Positions 1 to 9,550 of a stretch of 64,000 nt of DNA are shown in pieces. Under the pieces are notes generated by a model. That model had not been told where the DNA came from. It worked only from the letters and a program-made list of their open reading frames with translations, and searched no databases. The stretch is from positions 1-64,000 of the forward strand of contig PBOB01000054.1 in assembly GCA_002724185.1 (NCBI GenBank). The letters run 5' to 3'. The DNA is from Acidiferrobacteraceae bacterium (GTDB lineage: Bacteria; Pseudomonadota; Gammaproteobacteria; Arenicellales; UBA868). The translations under genes were made by a program, and so were the position numbers. Position 1 is the first letter of the stretch. The number at the start of each line of letters is the position of its first letter.

Positions 1-1
1 C

Positions 2-91
2 GCCTTGGAGAAACAGCGGGAGGACCTTACGCGGGAGCAAGTGGCCGCCTTGGAGAAACAGCGGGAGGACCTTACGCGGGAACAAGAGGCA
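2..91 (+). repeat. 45-bp tandem repeat, two visible copies
   Basis: Bases 2-46 and 47-91 are nearly identical and in frame. Each encodes the 15-residue unit [13 protein letters not shown] plus two variable residues (VA, then EA). The copies differ only at the end of the unit. More copies may lie upstream of the window. Fifteen residues is about two heptads, which fits a coiled-coil rod that can change length by unit duplication. Confidence 0.85.
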
Positions 92-430
92 ACGCTTAGT
101 AAGTTGGAGGCACAAAACCTTGCATTGACAAAGCAGCTAGGGCCGAAACGGAGCATGTTGGGCAAGCATGTTGTGGGGGTTAGAATTTGGATACAAGACG
201 AAATTTACCGCTTCTCTTTAGCAGATCCTCGCGATGCTGAACCGCTTGAGCTGTCGGAAGAAGAGCTTTACGCTCATTTAGATGCTCTATTGGAGCAATA
301 TGGAGACAGCCTTTACACGAAGAACATGCCGGATGATCGAATGTCCCACGGCGAGGCCAACAAGATTGTTACTTTCATTCGGTGCAAATATGATTACTAT
401 GACCCACCAAACAACTGCGAAAAGCCGTAA
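2..430 (+). CDS. Coiled-coil protein of unknown function, 5' end outside the window
   Basis: The frame is open from base 2 with no stop before the window edge, so the true start lies upstream and only the last ~142 residues are seen. The visible N-terminal part is highly charged (repeats of [13 protein letters not shown]), consistent with a long alpha-helical coiled coil. From about residue 50 the sequence becomes globular, with acidic stretches, an [16 protein letters not shown] helix and a Tyr/Pro-rich C-terminus. I do not recognise the family and assign no function. It ends 16 bases before the likely mnmG start, so the two could be co-transcribed. The more usual mnmG neighbours (mnmE, or the oriC-associated genes of E. 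coli) are not here. It looks somewhat more GC-rich than the genes downstream. Confidence 0.6.
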   Translation, partial: ALEKQREDLTREQVAALEKQREDLTREQEATLSKLEAQNLALTKQLGPKRSMLGKHVVGVRIWIQDEIYRFSLADPRDAEPLELSEEELYAHLDALLEQYGDSLYTKNMPDDRMSHGEANKIVTFIRCKYDYYDPPNNCEKP

Positions 431-446
431 AGACCAGCGCAGCGAT

Positions 447-2336
447 ATGCAAAGCACAGAATCAATTGATGTAATAGTTATCGGGGGCGGGCATGCCGGA
501 ACGGAGGCCGCGCTATCGGCAGCTCGTCTTGGTGCGACCACCTTGCTGATAACACATAGATTGGACACAATTGGACAGATGTCCTGCAATCCCGCTATCG
601 GTGGTATCGGTAAGGGGCATATCGTTAAAGAGCTCGATGCGCTTGGTGGAGCAATGGCTAGCGCTATTGATCGAAGCGGCATTCAGTTTCGTATCTTGAA
701 CGCGAGCAAGGGGCCGGCTGTTCGAGCAACGCGCGCCCAAGCAGATCGTGCGCTGTACAGGCAGGCCATATGTTCTCTCATAAAGAGCCAAGCAGGACTA
801 AGCGTTTTGGAGGAGTCAGTTGAAGACCTGTGGATAGAGCGCAATGCTTTGCGAGGCGTAATTACATCGAGCAAGGAAAGAATATCAGCCAGAAGCGTTG
901 TACTAACAGCCGGGACATTTCTCGCTGGCCGAATTCACATGGGTCTTGAGCAGGAAGACGGGGGTCGGATCGGTGACGCACCCTCGCGAAACTTAGCTGC
1001 TAGGCTTAAGGAGTTACCGTTTCGCGTCGGACGGCTTAAAACTGGTACTCCGCCTCGTCTTGATGGCCGAACAATTGATTACAGCAGGTTGTTGGAGCAG
1101 CGCGGAGACCTTCCGGTTCCAGTTTTCTCCTTCTTGGGTAGCTCGTCTCAGCACCCAAAGCAGATTAGTTGCTATATCACTGGAACAAACGAGAAGACGC
1201 ACAGCGTAATTCGTAGCAATTTAAGCTTGTCCCCGATGTACAGTGGCTCAATAGAGGGGGTCGGGCCGAGGTATTGCCCCTCTGTTGAAGACAAAGTTGT
1301 CAGGTTTCCCGACAGAGAAACTCATCAGATTTTTCTAGAGCCGGAAGGCCTGACAACCGACAGAGTTTATCCCAACGGAATTTCGACTGGGCTGCCGCTA
1401 GACTCACAAATCGAGATGGTGCGCACCATTGCCGGGCTTGAACAAGCAGTCGTAGAACAGCCGGGCTACGCCATCGAGTATGATTATTTTGACCCAAGAG
1501 ACCTCCGATCAACTCTTGAGACAAGAGCCATCCGCGGACTATTTTTTGCTGGACAAATTAACGGCACGACAGGCTATGAAGAAGCCGCTGGCCAGGGGCT
1601 AATAGCAGGCATTAATGCAGGGCGATCGGCTTTAGATTATGAACCGTGGACTCCGAGGCGCGACCAAGCATATATCGGAGTCATGATCGATGACCTCGTT
1701 ACACGGGGGGTTACTGAGCCATATCGCATGTTTACTTCGCGGGCAGAATATCGATTGCAATTGCGGGAAGACAACGCAGACCTTCGCCTTACCGAAATTG
1801 GCCGAGGCCTTGGTTTAATAGATGAGGCAAGATGGCGGAGGTTTAGCGAAAAGAAAGAGCTATTAGCCGCCGAAAAGGAGCGCTTCCGAAACACATGGGT
1901 CTTGCCGGACTCTCCGGCTGCCAAACGACTAGAGGCGGCACTGGGCCAGCCGCTTCGCAACGAGAGATCTTTGGCGGAACTGTTGCGACGCCCCGAGGTT
2001 TCCTACAAGCTCTTGGTTGATACGACTAGTGTCGATTCAGCCTGTGAAGATCATGAGGTTATCCAGCAAATAGAGGTGGAGTCTAAGTATTCGGGATATA
2101 TTGATCGGCAGCAAAGGGAGATTGATCGGCAACGGCGCCACGACGATCTTTTGATACCTAGCCATATAAACTTCCGGAATATCCATGGGCTATCAACTGA
2201 AGCGATCCAATTGCTGGAGCAGCATATGCCAGAGACCCTTGGACAGGCTAGTCGAATTTCTGGAATCACGCCAGCCAGCCTTTCTCTGTTATTGGTTCAT
2301 ATTAGAAAGCGCAACAGTGTGCGCACGGCGGCATAG
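447..2336 (+). CDS. mnmG: tRNA uridine-5-carboxymethylaminomethyl modification enzyme MnmG (GidA)
   Basis: FAD-dependent subunit of the MnmE-MnmG complex, which installs the (carboxymethyl)aminomethyl group at U34 of certain tRNAs in the cytoplasm. The dinucleotide-binding motif [12 protein letters not shown] sits at residues ~11-22, and the conserved [12 protein letters not shown] segment has its catalytic Cys at residue 47, as in E. coli. The [18 protein letters not shown] block is also present. An upstream in-frame start exists at 282, but it overlaps the previous gene and adds non-homologous residues. The ATG at 447 gives 629 residues, the usual family length. It is followed after 3 bases by rsmG and then parAB, a common proteobacterial order. 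Confidence 0.97.
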   Translation: MQSTESIDVIVIGGGHAGTEAALSAARLGATTLLITHRLDTIGQMSCNPAIGGIGKGHIVKELDALGGAMASAIDRSGIQFRILNASKGPAVRATRAQADRALYRQAICSLIKSQAGLSVLEESVEDLWIERNALRGVITSSKERISARSVVLTAGTFLAGRIHMGLEQEDGGRIGDAPSRNLAARLKELPFRVGRLKTGTPPRLDGRTIDYSRLLEQRGDLPVPVFSFLGSSSQHPKQISCYITGTNEKTHSVIRSNLSLSPMYSGSIEGVGPRYCPSVEDKVVRFPDRETHQIFLEPEGLTTDRVYPNGISTGLPLDSQIEMVRTIAGLEQAVVEQPGYAIEYDYFDPRDLRSTLETRAIRGLFFAGQINGTTGYEEAAGQGLIAGINAGRSALDYEPWTPRRDQAYIGVMIDDLVTRGVTEPYRMFTSRAEYRLQLREDNADLRLTEIGRGLGLIDEARWRRFSEKKELLAAEKERFRNTWVLPDSPAAKRLEAALGQPLRNERSLAELLRRPEVSYKLLVDTTSVDSACEDHEVIQQIEVESKYSGYIDRQQREIDRQRRHDDLLIPSHINFRNIHGLSTEAIQLLEQHMPETLGQASRISGITPASLSLLLVHIRKRNSVRTAA

Positions 2337-2339
2337 GGC

Positions 2340-2978
2340 ATGACTGATTCAAGGAAAGCGCTAACATTTCGATTAATGGAAGGCGCTACTATGTTGAATT
2401 GTCCGTTGACTAAAGAATCGATAGACAAATGCTTTGCGCACATGGATTTTCTTCTGCATTGGAATCGGACGCACAACTTGACATCGGTATGTGACCCAGC
2501 AGATTTTGTGACGCTTCATTTGCTTGACAGTCTAACAGTGGCGCCATTAATTAAAGGCACCAATATCTTAGATATTGGCTCAGGCGGCGGATTTCCCGGC
2601 ATTCCACTTGCGCTAGCTCTTCCTCATACTCGATGGACCCTTCTAGATAGTCGTGGCAAACGAGCTCGATTCCTACAAGAGGCCGCCAATCATTTAGGGC
2701 TGAAAAAGGTGGCTGTTGTGCAGGGCCGTGTAGAAGATTACCGGCCAGAGGTAAATTTTGATACGCTTGTTGCAAGGGCAGTATCTCCATTGGCAAGATT
2801 TGTGAAGGAGACCCGACACTTATGGACAGATGGAGTGCGTGTTATAGCAATGAAAGGCCGAGGCTTGGACTCAGAACTGGGTGAGATATCCTCGGCTATG
2901 CGCGAGCGCGCGGAGGTTGTAAATCTCAATATACCCGGCGAAAGCGTGGTGCGCAGAGCTGTGGTGTTTCAAAACTGA
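2340..2978 (+). CDS. rsmG: 16S rRNA (guanine527-N7)-methyltransferase RsmG (GidB)
   Basis: SAM-dependent methyltransferase for G527 N7 of 16S rRNA. The SAM-binding motif ILDIGSGGGFPGIPLA lies at residues ~71-86, followed by LLDSRGKRARFLQEA. VARAVSPL and the late VIAMKGRG segment are typical of the family. The 212-residue length is close to the ~207 of E. coli. The start lies 3 bases after the mnmG stop. A second ATG at 2391 is possible and would give a shorter N-terminus. The family is known for loss-of-function streptomycin resistance; nothing here suggests a broken copy. Confidence 0.96.
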   Translation: MTDSRKALTFRLMEGATMLNCPLTKESIDKCFAHMDFLLHWNRTHNLTSVCDPADFVTLHLLDSLTVAPLIKGTNILDIGSGGGFPGIPLALALPHTRWTLLDSRGKRARFLQEAANHLGLKKVAVVQGRVEDYRPEVNFDTLVARAVSPLARFVKETRHLWTDGVRVIAMKGRGLDSELGEISSAMRERAEVVNLNIPGESVVRRAVVFQN

Positions 2979-3005
2979 GCGTCTTATCAGATACTGGTTA
3001 ATGAC

Positions 3006-3842
3006 ATGGGTCACATAATAGCGATAGCAAATCAAAAAGGAGGTGTTGGCAAAACAACCACCTCTGTCAATCTGGGCGCATGTCTGGTTAAGATGCAGCG
3101 ACGTGTTTTGTTGATTGACCTTGATCCACAAGCAAATGCAACAGTGGGATGCGGTTTGGCATCGAACGAACAAAGACATAGCACATACTCGCTCTTGCTC
3201 AAAGAGTGTGCGCCCGACGAAGCTGTTGTTTCATCACCTTCTGGGGTCGAGCTAGTTCCATCAGAACCAGCTTTGGCGGGCATTCAAGCCGAACTCACTA
3301 GCGTAGAAGATAGAGACATTCGTTTGCGAGATGCGCTAAAAGAACTATCCTTTTACGATTATGTTTTGATTGATTGCCCCCCTTCTCTCAACGTTCTAAC
3401 AATTAATGCGTTAGTTGCTGCAGCGGGAGCATTAATTCCGGTACAGTGCGAGTACTATGCGCTGGAAGGCCTATCGGGACTCTTGGAAACAATAGGAAGG
3501 GTTAGGAAAAGATCAAACCCGAGCTTAGCCATAGAAGGCCTAGTGAGAACTATGTTTGATGGCCGAAATAGTTTGTCAAATGAGGTGTCCGATCAATTGC
3601 AGAAGCATTTTGGCGAGAAGGTATTTCGCACCGTAATACCGCGCAACGTTCGGCTTGCAGAAGCCCCAAGTTATGGGAAGCCAGTAATTGATTATGATAA
3701 AGCTTGTATAGGAGCACAGGCCTATCTCGCACTAGCTGGCGAGCTTGTTAGCCGATCTCAGGCTAATAGTGTCCATCAAACTGCTGGGGCGCTGAACGTG
3801 CCAGCAGCCAACAACCAAGCCTCATCGTCACCCCATCAATAA
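3006..3842 (+). CDS. parA: Chromosome partitioning ATPase ParA (Soj)
   Basis: P-loop ATPase that acts with ParB on the nucleoid to segregate chromosome origins. A deviant Walker A motif, KGGVGKTT, is at residues 11-18. LIDLDPQANAT follows as Walker A', and DYVLIDCPPSL as Walker B. The 278-residue length is normal. There is a low-complexity tail of about 25 residues (Ala/Asn/Ser/Gln-rich) after the conserved fold. It is followed one base after its stop by parB, so the pair is translationally linked. Its place after mnmG-rsmG is the usual one in gammaproteobacteria. Confidence 0.97.
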   Translation: MGHIIAIANQKGGVGKTTTSVNLGACLVKMQRRVLLIDLDPQANATVGCGLASNEQRHSTYSLLLKECAPDEAVVSSPSGVELVPSEPALAGIQAELTSVEDRDIRLRDALKELSFYDYVLIDCPPSLNVLTINALVAAAGALIPVQCEYYALEGLSGLLETIGRVRKRSNPSLAIEGLVRTMFDGRNSLSNEVSDQLQKHFGEKVFRTVIPRNVRLAEAPSYGKPVIDYDKACIGAQAYLALAGELVSRSQANSVHQTAGALNVPAANNQASSSPHQ

Positions 3843-3843
3843 A

Positions 3844-4704
3844 GTGGCAAAGAAACCAAGATTAGGAAAAGGCCTTGATGCGCTTTTTGGCGCCTTAGAG
3901 GAAACGAATGGTGGCAACAAGGGCCAAACAGAAATGCGAACTATAGCGATCGACGCAATCACTCCTGGCCGGTTTCAACCCAGAACCAATATCGACGATG
4001 CATCATTGCGCGACCTTGCCGCTTCTATTAAGAACCAGGGAGTTGTTCAACCGGTTGTTGTCAGGGAGACCGTAGCGGGTGGATTCGAGCTGATTGCCGG
4101 TGAGCGTCGCTGGAGAGCCTCACAGATGGCCGGGGCTGAAACCATCCCAGCAGTTGTGCGCCGGGTTTCGGATGAAATCGCTTTAGCGCTTGGCCTGATT
4201 GAGAACATACAGCGTGAAAACTTAAATCCTATTGAAGAGGCTATGGGCCTGAAAAGACTGCTCGAAGAGTTTGGGATGACACACCAACAGGTTGCAGACA
4301 GCGTTGGGCGGTCGCGAGCGTCGGTAACGAATTTACTTAGAATTCTAAATCTTGACCCAATAGTGAAGAACCATATTGAAAGTGACTTGATAGAAATGGG
4401 GCACGGGAGAGCGCTTTTGGCGTTGCCACGCGAAAGCCAGGCTTCTGTATCAAAAGCTATTATTCAGAAGAAGCTATCAGTACGACAGACAGAGCAGGCA
4501 GTAAGACGCTTGCTTGCTGGGGAGCGCAAGGGTAAGCCAAAACAGAAATCAAAAGATGCCGATGTACGACGACTAGAAAATGAGTTGTCAGAGGCGCTTG
4601 GCGCTAAAGCTTATTTAGAGCATCGTGGAAACGGGGGCAGAATTGTAATTGACTACCATAGCCTAGAAGAGCTAGACGGAATTATTGAGAAGCTGAGAGA
4701 CTAA
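3844..4704 (+). CDS. parB: Chromosome partitioning protein ParB (Spo0J)
   Basis: Centromere-binding CTPase that loads at parS sites and works with ParA. The start is GTG, one base after the parA stop. The opening MAKKPRLGKGLDALFG is the conserved N-terminal region that contacts ParA. The ParB/Srx nucleotide-binding box ELIAGERRWRAS is at residues ~83-94. A central helix-turn-helix (QQVADSVGRSRASVTNLLR, ~145-163) and a C-terminal dimerisation segment follow. Length is 286 residues. In many relatives the atp operon follows, but here the next gene lies on the opposite strand. I found no convincing parS in the window. Confidence 0.96.
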   Translation: MAKKPRLGKGLDALFGALEETNGGNKGQTEMRTIAIDAITPGRFQPRTNIDDASLRDLAASIKNQGVVQPVVVRETVAGGFELIAGERRWRASQMAGAETIPAVVRRVSDEIALALGLIENIQRENLNPIEEAMGLKRLLEEFGMTHQQVADSVGRSRASVTNLLRILNLDPIVKNHIESDLIEMGHGRALLALPRESQASVSKAIIQKKLSVRQTEQAVRRLLAGERKGKPKQKSKDADVRRLENELSEALGAKAYLEHRGNGGRIVIDYHSLEELDGIIEKLRD

Positions 4705-4756
4705 TTTCGTATCTAACAATTTTCAGCAATCTAGTTTACGGTGGTCGCACAAAGCG

Positions 4757-5311
4757 CTATTGCTGTTTTCTGCGGATTCCTATAACACTTCCACAATTTT
4801 CTGGGCGGGGTAACTCATTGTGGGCGTCACGTAATGCTTCTAGTTGGGCGACAATATGATTCGGAAACTCAGAGCTACGCCGATTTTCTAGGTTGACATG
4901 CATCATGATTTGCTCAGATGTGGCCGCAAGATAATTCTCATTCGCCTGGCGCATATACATAAAATAGTGAATCCTCTTGGCGTCAAAGTCCAAGAGATGA
5001 CAGTTTAAGCTTATGGGGTCTCCAAGCCGCAGCTCCTGAATATAGTTCACGTGTATTTCTAATGTGAAAGTCGAGGAATGATATTGCTCAATGTAGCTTG
5101 GGGTAATTCCGATAGTGTCCATGAGCGCATCTACTGCTTTATCAAATGCTAGAACATAATATGCGACATTCATGTGGCCGTTATAATCTATCCACTCTGG
5201 GAGGACGCGAAGTGACGGAAGTGTTAGTAGCTTTGAGTTTAAAGATCCGCTCATGTTTGTTGGCACCCGAGTGAAGACTCTAGTAACCCACTGATTATAC
5301 AGCGGCAGCAT
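4757..5311 (-). CDS. Acyl-CoA thioesterase-like protein, 4HBT / hot-dog fold
   Basis: Likely hydrolyses an acyl-CoA thioester; the substrate is not predictable. The hot-dog signature WIDYNGHMNVAYY, with its D-x-x-G-H-M-N pattern, is at residues ~41-53. A helix, KAVDALMDTIGI, follows as expected for the 4-hydroxybenzoyl-CoA thioesterase superfamily. At 184 residues it is slightly long for a single hot-dog domain because of ~20 extra N-terminal residues. An alternative ATG at residue 20 (base 5254) would remove them; neither start has a clear ribosome binding site. It stands alone on the minus strand, divergent from the sugar dehydrogenase gene. Confidence 0.85.
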   Translation of the reverse strand: MLPLYNQWVTRVFTRVPTNMSGSLNSKLLTLPSLRVLPEWIDYNGHMNVAYYVLAFDKAVDALMDTIGITPSYIEQYHSSTFTLEIHVNYIQELRLGDPISLNCHLLDFDAKRIHYFMYMRQANENYLAATSEQIMMHVNLENRRSSEFPNHIVAQLEALRDAHNELPRPENCGSVIGIRRKQQ

Positions 5312-5341
5312 AGCGCCTTATCAACTGAAGCGACAAGAACA

Positions 5342-6553
5342 ATGAAGGCAGTTCAAAAAACAATAAAATCCGCCTCGCCAACCTTGACGACTTTGTTTGA
5401 GTGGCTAATTCTTGTTACCCATCGAGTCATGTTGTTCGCGTTGATTAGCGGCGCCCTATTGTTTCAGGCGCCAGCCCTTTCAAGCGGCCAGATATTTAAG
5501 AGCCAAAAAACAGACTTTCGAGCGACGGTAATTGTGTCCGGGCTCGAGCATCCATGGAGCATGGCTTTTTTGCCGGACGGACAAATGCTTATCACAGAAA
5601 GATCCGGCAATTTGCTTTGGTATAAAAATGGCAATATTCAAACCGTCGAGGGGTTGCCGAAGGTTGTGTCAAGGGGTCAGGGAGGCCTGCTTGATCTGGT
5701 GCTACATCCCAACTATCTAATCAACAGAAAGATATGTTTTTGCTACTCAGCGGGGGAGCCAGGCAGGGTAAGCACAGAGATCGCATGTGCAAAGTTTGCT
5801 GATGGAATGCTATTCGACGCGCAAGTTATTTTTAGGGCGATGCCAAAATCATCAACATCTAGACATTTTGGCTCTCGACTAGTGTTTGGGCCGGACGGAT
5901 ATCTATACGCTACTTTAGGCGATCAAGGGAATCGGCCAAACGCTCAAGACCTCGGAAACCACCATGGGTCAGTGATTCGCATCACAGACACGGGGCTGGT
6001 GCCCACCGATAATCCATTCTTGGGCAACAGTCACGCACAGCCAGAGATCTTTTCTTATGGAAACAGAAATTCGCAAGGCATCACTCTTAGCCCAAATCGC
6101 AAAGAGATATGGATGCATGAGCACGGCCCCCGCGGTGGCGATGAACTTAACATCTTGATGGCTGGTGCAAACTATGGATGGCCGGTTGTGAGTTTTGGGC
6201 AAGAATATTTCCTTCCTAAACCGGTAGGCGAAAGTACGTCCAAGGCTGGCATTAAAGAGCCTCTTTACTATTGGTCTCCTTCCATCGCACCATCGGGAAT
6301 GACATTTTATACCGGGAGCCGAATGCCAGAATGGCGAAACAATCTTTTCATCGGGTCACTAAAATTCAAGTTATTAGTAAGATTGGAGTTGGATGGTGAA
6401 ACAGTATTAGCGGAGGAGCGCCTAATGCAGGGCGCATTTGGTCGTATCAGAGATGTGCGCGAGGGCCCAGACGGCTTTTTGTACTTTCTAACAGACCGTA
6501 AAGACGGGCAATTGATACGCTTGGGTCCAGCAGATGCTTACTATGACGGTTGA
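5342..6553 (+). CDS. PQQ-dependent soluble aldose sugar dehydrogenase-like protein (YliI family)
   Basis: Six-bladed beta-propeller of the soluble glucose/aldose dehydrogenase family, which oxidises sugars in the periplasm with pyrroloquinoline quinone. Family landmarks are [34 protein letters not shown] and GANYGWP. A hydrophobic stretch ([13 protein letters not shown]) followed by small residues looks like a signal peptide. If so, the ATG at 5429 (residue 30) is the better start and the first 29 residues are not translated. The last 13 bases overlap convergent trmL. PQQ-synthesis genes are not in the window, so cofactor supply is unresolved. Confidence 0.88.
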   Translation: MKAVQKTIKSASPTLTTLFEWLILVTHRVMLFALISGALLFQAPALSSGQIFKSQKTDFRATVIVSGLEHPWSMAFLPDGQMLITERSGNLLWYKNGNIQTVEGLPKVVSRGQGGLLDLVLHPNYLINRKICFCYSAGEPGRVSTEIACAKFADGMLFDAQVIFRAMPKSSTSRHFGSRLVFGPDGYLYATLGDQGNRPNAQDLGNHHGSVIRITDTGLVPTDNPFLGNSHAQPEIFSYGNRNSQGITLSPNRKEIWMHEHGPRGGDELNILMAGANYGWPVVSFGQEYFLPKPVGESTSKAGIKEPLYYWSPSIAPSGMTFYTGSRMPEWRNNLFIGSLKFKLLVRLELDGETVLAEERLMQGAFGRIRDVREGPDGFLYFLTDRKDGQLIRLGPADAYYDG

Positions 6554-7020
6554 AAAAGCCGACTCCCTCTAAAACCCAATTGGCGCCATGCTTCGTATAC
6601 TACGATAGCCACCGAATTTGCCAGATTTAAGCTACGATTGTTTGGAGTCATGGGTATCGTGAGCCTCGCTGATTCGTGGGCCGATTCAGCCACTAAACTT
6701 GGTAGGCCTCTGGTTTCCGATCCGAATAATAGCGCGTCGTTTTCGGCGAACTCGAAATCAGTAAATGCTTGACTATGACGAGTGGAAAAGGTTGCCAGTC
6801 TTATTTTTCCAAGGGCGTCCCTACAGGCGTCAAGGCTAGGATAAACCCCCACCGAGGCTACGTCTGAGTAATCTAGCCCTGCGCGACGAAGCTGTCGACT
6901 ATCTAGTGAAAAACCGAGGGGTTCAATCAAATGCAAGGCGCTACCCGTATTTGCGCACAACCTCATAATATTTCCGGTGTTAGAGGGTATGTCGGGTTGG
7001 AAAAGGATTATATTAAACAT
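6541..7020 (-). CDS. trmL: tRNA (cytidine(34)-2'-O)-methyltransferase TrmL
   Basis: SPOUT-class methyltransferase that 2'-O-methylates the wobble base of certain tRNA-Leu. The N-terminal [19 protein letters not shown], the central [11 protein letters not shown] and the C-terminal [19 protein letters not shown] are the three conserved blocks forming the knotted SAM site. The 159-residue length matches the family (157 in E. coli). Its 3' end overlaps the convergent sugar dehydrogenase gene by 13 bases. hemW lies upstream on the same strand with a 53-base gap, so the two may share a transcript. Confidence 0.96.
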   Translation of the reverse strand: MFNIILFQPDIPSNTGNIMRLCANTGSALHLIEPLGFSLDSRQLRRAGLDYSDVASVGVYPSLDACRDALGKIRLATFSTRHSQAFTDFEFAENDALLFGSETRGLPSLVAESAHESARLTIPMTPNNRSLNLANSVAIVVYEAWRQLGFRGSRLFQPS

Positions 7021-7073
7021 GTATTGAGCACTTCCGAATCAATTAGGATGTTTTTATTTGAGGCAGGATGCAC

Positions 7074-8231
7074 TTAGGGCAAGAATAGTTCAACGAGATC
7101 ATCTAGGAACAGGCGACCTAGCTCTGTTGTTTTTACCACGCCGTTCTCATTTTGGACGAGTCCTTTAGTTACAGCTTCGTGTATCTGCTGAGATATGACG
7201 AGAAAACGAACCCCTGTTCGTTTCTCAAAATCACTGATGAGAAATCCTTCAGATAGACGAAGAGCATTAAGCATGAATTCAAAACAAAGATCTTTGGTGG
7301 ATAATATGTTGCTATAGATGGACGCGGAGCCCACGCTAACCTTTTCGATATATTTGTCAGGTTGTTTTTCTTTCATATAGCGAGTTACCGAATTTTTCGA
7401 TGTAACTTTTCCATGCGCGCCGGCTCCTATTCCCACGTAGTCACCGAATTGCCATATGTTCCGATTATGTCGGCAATACGCATCGGGCTTGGCAAACGCC
7501 GAAATCTCATAGCGGTTGTAGCCTGCAGCACATGTGATTTTGTAGATGGTTTCCCTTATCTGGGAATCTGTTTCTTCATCGGGAAGTGTTGGTTTATGCA
7601 CTGCAAAGTAAGTGTTAGGTTCTATAGTTAGTTGATATAGTGAAAGATGCTGAGGCTGGTATTCGAGCGCTGTGACTAAATCATTCTTTGCCTCCTTTGC
7701 GTTCTGTGAGGGCAATCCAAACATGAGGTCAATGTTAACGTTGGTGAATCCTGCCTCTATAGCCGCTTCAATGGCAAGGCGGGCTTGGACGCTATTGTGT
7801 GCTCTCCCGAGAACAAGAAGCTTGTCGTCAGAAAAAGTTTGTACGCCGAGAGATAGGCGGTTAACGCCCGCTTCGCGATAACCGACGAATCGACCCGAGT
7901 CCGAAGACCCTGGATTCGCCTCCAGCGTGATCTCGGCATCATTGTCTACAGCAATCATCCCACGAACGCCCGAGATCAACCTAGCAACAGAAGAGGCCGA
8001 AAAAAGACTGGGCGTTCCACCACCAATAAAAATAGAAATAATAGAGCGGCTCTCTAGATGTTCGCTATCTTGTGCAAGATCGAGCAATAATGCTTGCAGA
8101 TATTCTTCTTCTTTAATAACAGTTTTGATCGGGTGTGAGTTGAAATCGCAATATGGACATTTGCTTTCGCACCATGGCAGATGAATATAGAGAGACAGAG
8201 GAGGCTGTTGCAGATTCATGGCTACAGGCAT
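7074..8231 (-). CDS. hemW: Radical SAM heme chaperone HemW
   Basis: Radical SAM protein related to oxygen-independent coproporphyrinogen oxidase. The family is now regarded as a heme-trafficking chaperone. The cluster-binding motif is CESKCPYC (Cys21, Cys25, Cys28), followed by DFNSH. FIGGGTPSLF and the ITLEANPGS block follow in the usual order. The C-terminal HemN-type domain (residues ~295-385) is present. Length is 385 residues, normal for HemW and shorter than HemN, which carries an N-terminal extension. A second ATG four codons in is equally possible. Divergent from the Nudix gene across a 160-base gap. Confidence 0.94.
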   Translation of the reverse strand: MPVAMNLQQPPLSLYIHLPWCESKCPYCDFNSHPIKTVIKEEEYLQALLLDLAQDSEHLESRSIISIFIGGGTPSLFSASSVARLISGVRGMIAVDNDAEITLEANPGSSDSGRFVGYREAGVNRLSLGVQTFSDDKLLVLGRAHNSVQARLAIEAAIEAGFTNVNIDLMFGLPSQNAKEAKNDLVTALEYQPQHLSLYQLTIEPNTYFAVHKPTLPDEETDSQIRETIYKITCAAGYNRYEISAFAKPDAYCRHNRNIWQFGDYVGIGAGAHGKVTSKNSVTRYMKEKQPDKYIEKVSVGSASIYSNILSTKDLCFEFMLNALRLSEGFLISDFEKRTGVRFLVISQQIHEAVTKGLVQNENGVVKTTELGRLFLDDLVELFLP

Positions 8232-8391
8232 TTGTGCGTTTAGTGGTCTTCCAGCTAGTTTATTACACTCTAGCCCTATGAAGGCTATATTGGTTAACAG
8301 CGCTTTCTAACCATCTTTCTTACAGATGATATATGCATATTAATCATTAAGTGCTATCTTGATAGCAAGTGCGTGATAAATAGGATGAGGT

Positions 8392-8988
8392 ATGTTTGAG
8401 CTAGAAAACATACAAAGCGCGTTTAGTGGGCATGAACCGATCGTGCTTAGAGCGCCGAAAGAAAGACGGGCATCAGTGGCTTTGATCTTGAACGGAGATT
8501 TGCCAACCGGAGATCCCAGCATTATCTTTATCGAGCGAGCATTTCATTCTGATGATCCGTGGTCGGGGCACATGGCTTTGCCCGGCGGCCGATTTGAGAT
8601 GCAGGATCGAAACCTTTTGGGGACGGCGAGACGCGAGACGCGAGAAGAGATAGGGGTTGATTTGTCGAGCGGTACATTTTTGGGAAGATTAGACGATTTG
8701 CAGGGGAAGCGCGGCAGCAAATCCACCGACATTGTTATAGCCTGTTTTGTTTTTCAAATGCCCCAGATAGCTAGTTTTGTGCCGAACAGAGAGGTAGCTG
8801 ATATTGTAAATTTGCAAGTTTCTAGAATACTAGATCCTGCTACCTACACAATCGCCTCAACGGCAGCATCCGACCGGGCATTCCCAGGCATTTCCATTGA
8901 TGGTGGTGACCGCATCATTTGGGGGCTAACATATAGGTTTTTGCGCTTGTTCTTCTCGTTGATGGGCTATGATCTTCCGCCAGATTAA
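8392..8988 (+). CDS. Nudix hydrolase, CoA-pyrophosphatase-like
   Basis: The Nudix box begins at GGRFE (residues ~65-69) and runs to RRETREEIGV (~80-89), with the metal-binding Glu residues in place. Immediately before it is SGHMALPGG, as in the CoA pyrophosphatase (NudL-like) branch, so CoA or a related nucleoside diphosphate derivative is the likely substrate. Length is 198 residues. The ATG is preceded by AGGATGAGGT, a good ribosome binding site. The assignment to Nudix is firm; the substrate is inference. The next gene starts the Mrp operon, after a gap that holds a candidate promoter. Confidence 0.88.
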   Translation: MFELENIQSAFSGHEPIVLRAPKERRASVALILNGDLPTGDPSIIFIERAFHSDDPWSGHMALPGGRFEMQDRNLLGTARRETREEIGVDLSSGTFLGRLDDLQGKRGSKSTDIVIACFVFQMPQIASFVPNREVADIVNLQVSRILDPATYTIASTAASDRAFPGISIDGGDRIIWGLTYRFLRLFFSLMGYDLPPD

Positions 8989-8997
8989 CCTCATAGT

Positions 8998-9027
8998 TTG
9001 GCAGATGGGCTGATGATCCGATATGAT
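8998..9027 (+). promoter_or_regulatory. Candidate sigma-70 promoter for the Mrp operon
   Basis: TTGGCA (8998-9003) and TATGAT (9022-9027) are separated by 18 bases, 50 bases before the mrpE start. The position suits transcription of the whole antiporter operon. The -35 match is imperfect. A second -10-like TATAAC lies nearby around 9041. Confidence 0.4.
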
Positions 9028-9077
9028 CTACGCAGTCTGGTATAACACCTTCCATCGCTAAATATTAAGGAAAAGAA

Positions 9078-9548
9078 TTGAAAAAATTTTTTGGGTTGTT
9101 TTTGTTCCTTTACCTGATTTGGCTGCTGTTGTCTGGCCACTACAGCCTCTTGTTCATGGCGCTCGGATTCATTTCTTGTTTGGGCGGAGTTTTTTTGGCC
9201 CACAAAATGGGGTTAGTAGACGAAGAAGGCATACCCGCTCAATTAGTGCCAGCAATTTTTCGCTATATACCGTGGTTGTCTGGCACCATAATTCGATCAA
9301 ATATTGACGTTGCTATGAGGATTCTAAATCCTCGACTGCCAATTTCGCCAGAAGTTATAAGAGTGCCCGCCACCCAAAGGACTTCGCCTGGGAGAGTGTT
9401 GTACGCGAACTCAATTACGCTCACGCCTGGAACACTTTCGCTTGAGTTGACTAATAGCGATATAGAGGTTCATGCGCTGTCTCTTCAGGCAACGAAAGAG
9501 CTCCAGTCTGGAGACATGGGAAAGCGAGTCGCTTCTTTGGAGACCTAA
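9078..9548 (+). CDS. mrpE: Mrp-type Na+/H+ antiporter subunit E
   Basis: Small membrane subunit of the multi-subunit Mrp (Mnh/Pha) cation/proton antiporter. Two N-terminal hydrophobic segments (residues ~5-18 and 22-42) are followed by a soluble domain carrying the signature NSITLTPGTLSLEL and a later VHAL. Length is 156 residues, usual for MrpE. The start is TTG, preceded by TAAGGAAAAGAA, a good ribosome binding site. It is the first gene of an operon in which every following gene is overlapping or within a few bases. Starting with E-F-G rather than A-B-C is typical of the order seen next to archaeal membrane-bound hydrogenases. Confidence 0.93.
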   Translation: MKKFFGLFLFLYLIWLLLSGHYSLLFMALGFISCLGGVFLAHKMGLVDEEGIPAQLVPAIFRYIPWLSGTIIRSNIDVAMRILNPRLPISPEVIRVPATQRTSPGRVLYANSITLTPGTLSLELTNSDIEVHALSLQATKELQSGDMGKRVASLET

Positions 9549-9550
9549 AT

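Noticed and set aside
1-3005. Possible oriC near mnmG
   Set aside because: No cluster of DnaA boxes or AT-rich unwinding region is visible, and the gap before mnmG is only 16 bases.
5047-5064. parS-like sequence TAGTTCACGTGTATTTCT
   Set aside because: Only the central TTCACGTG matches the parS palindrome; the outer halves do not match and it lies inside the thioesterase gene.
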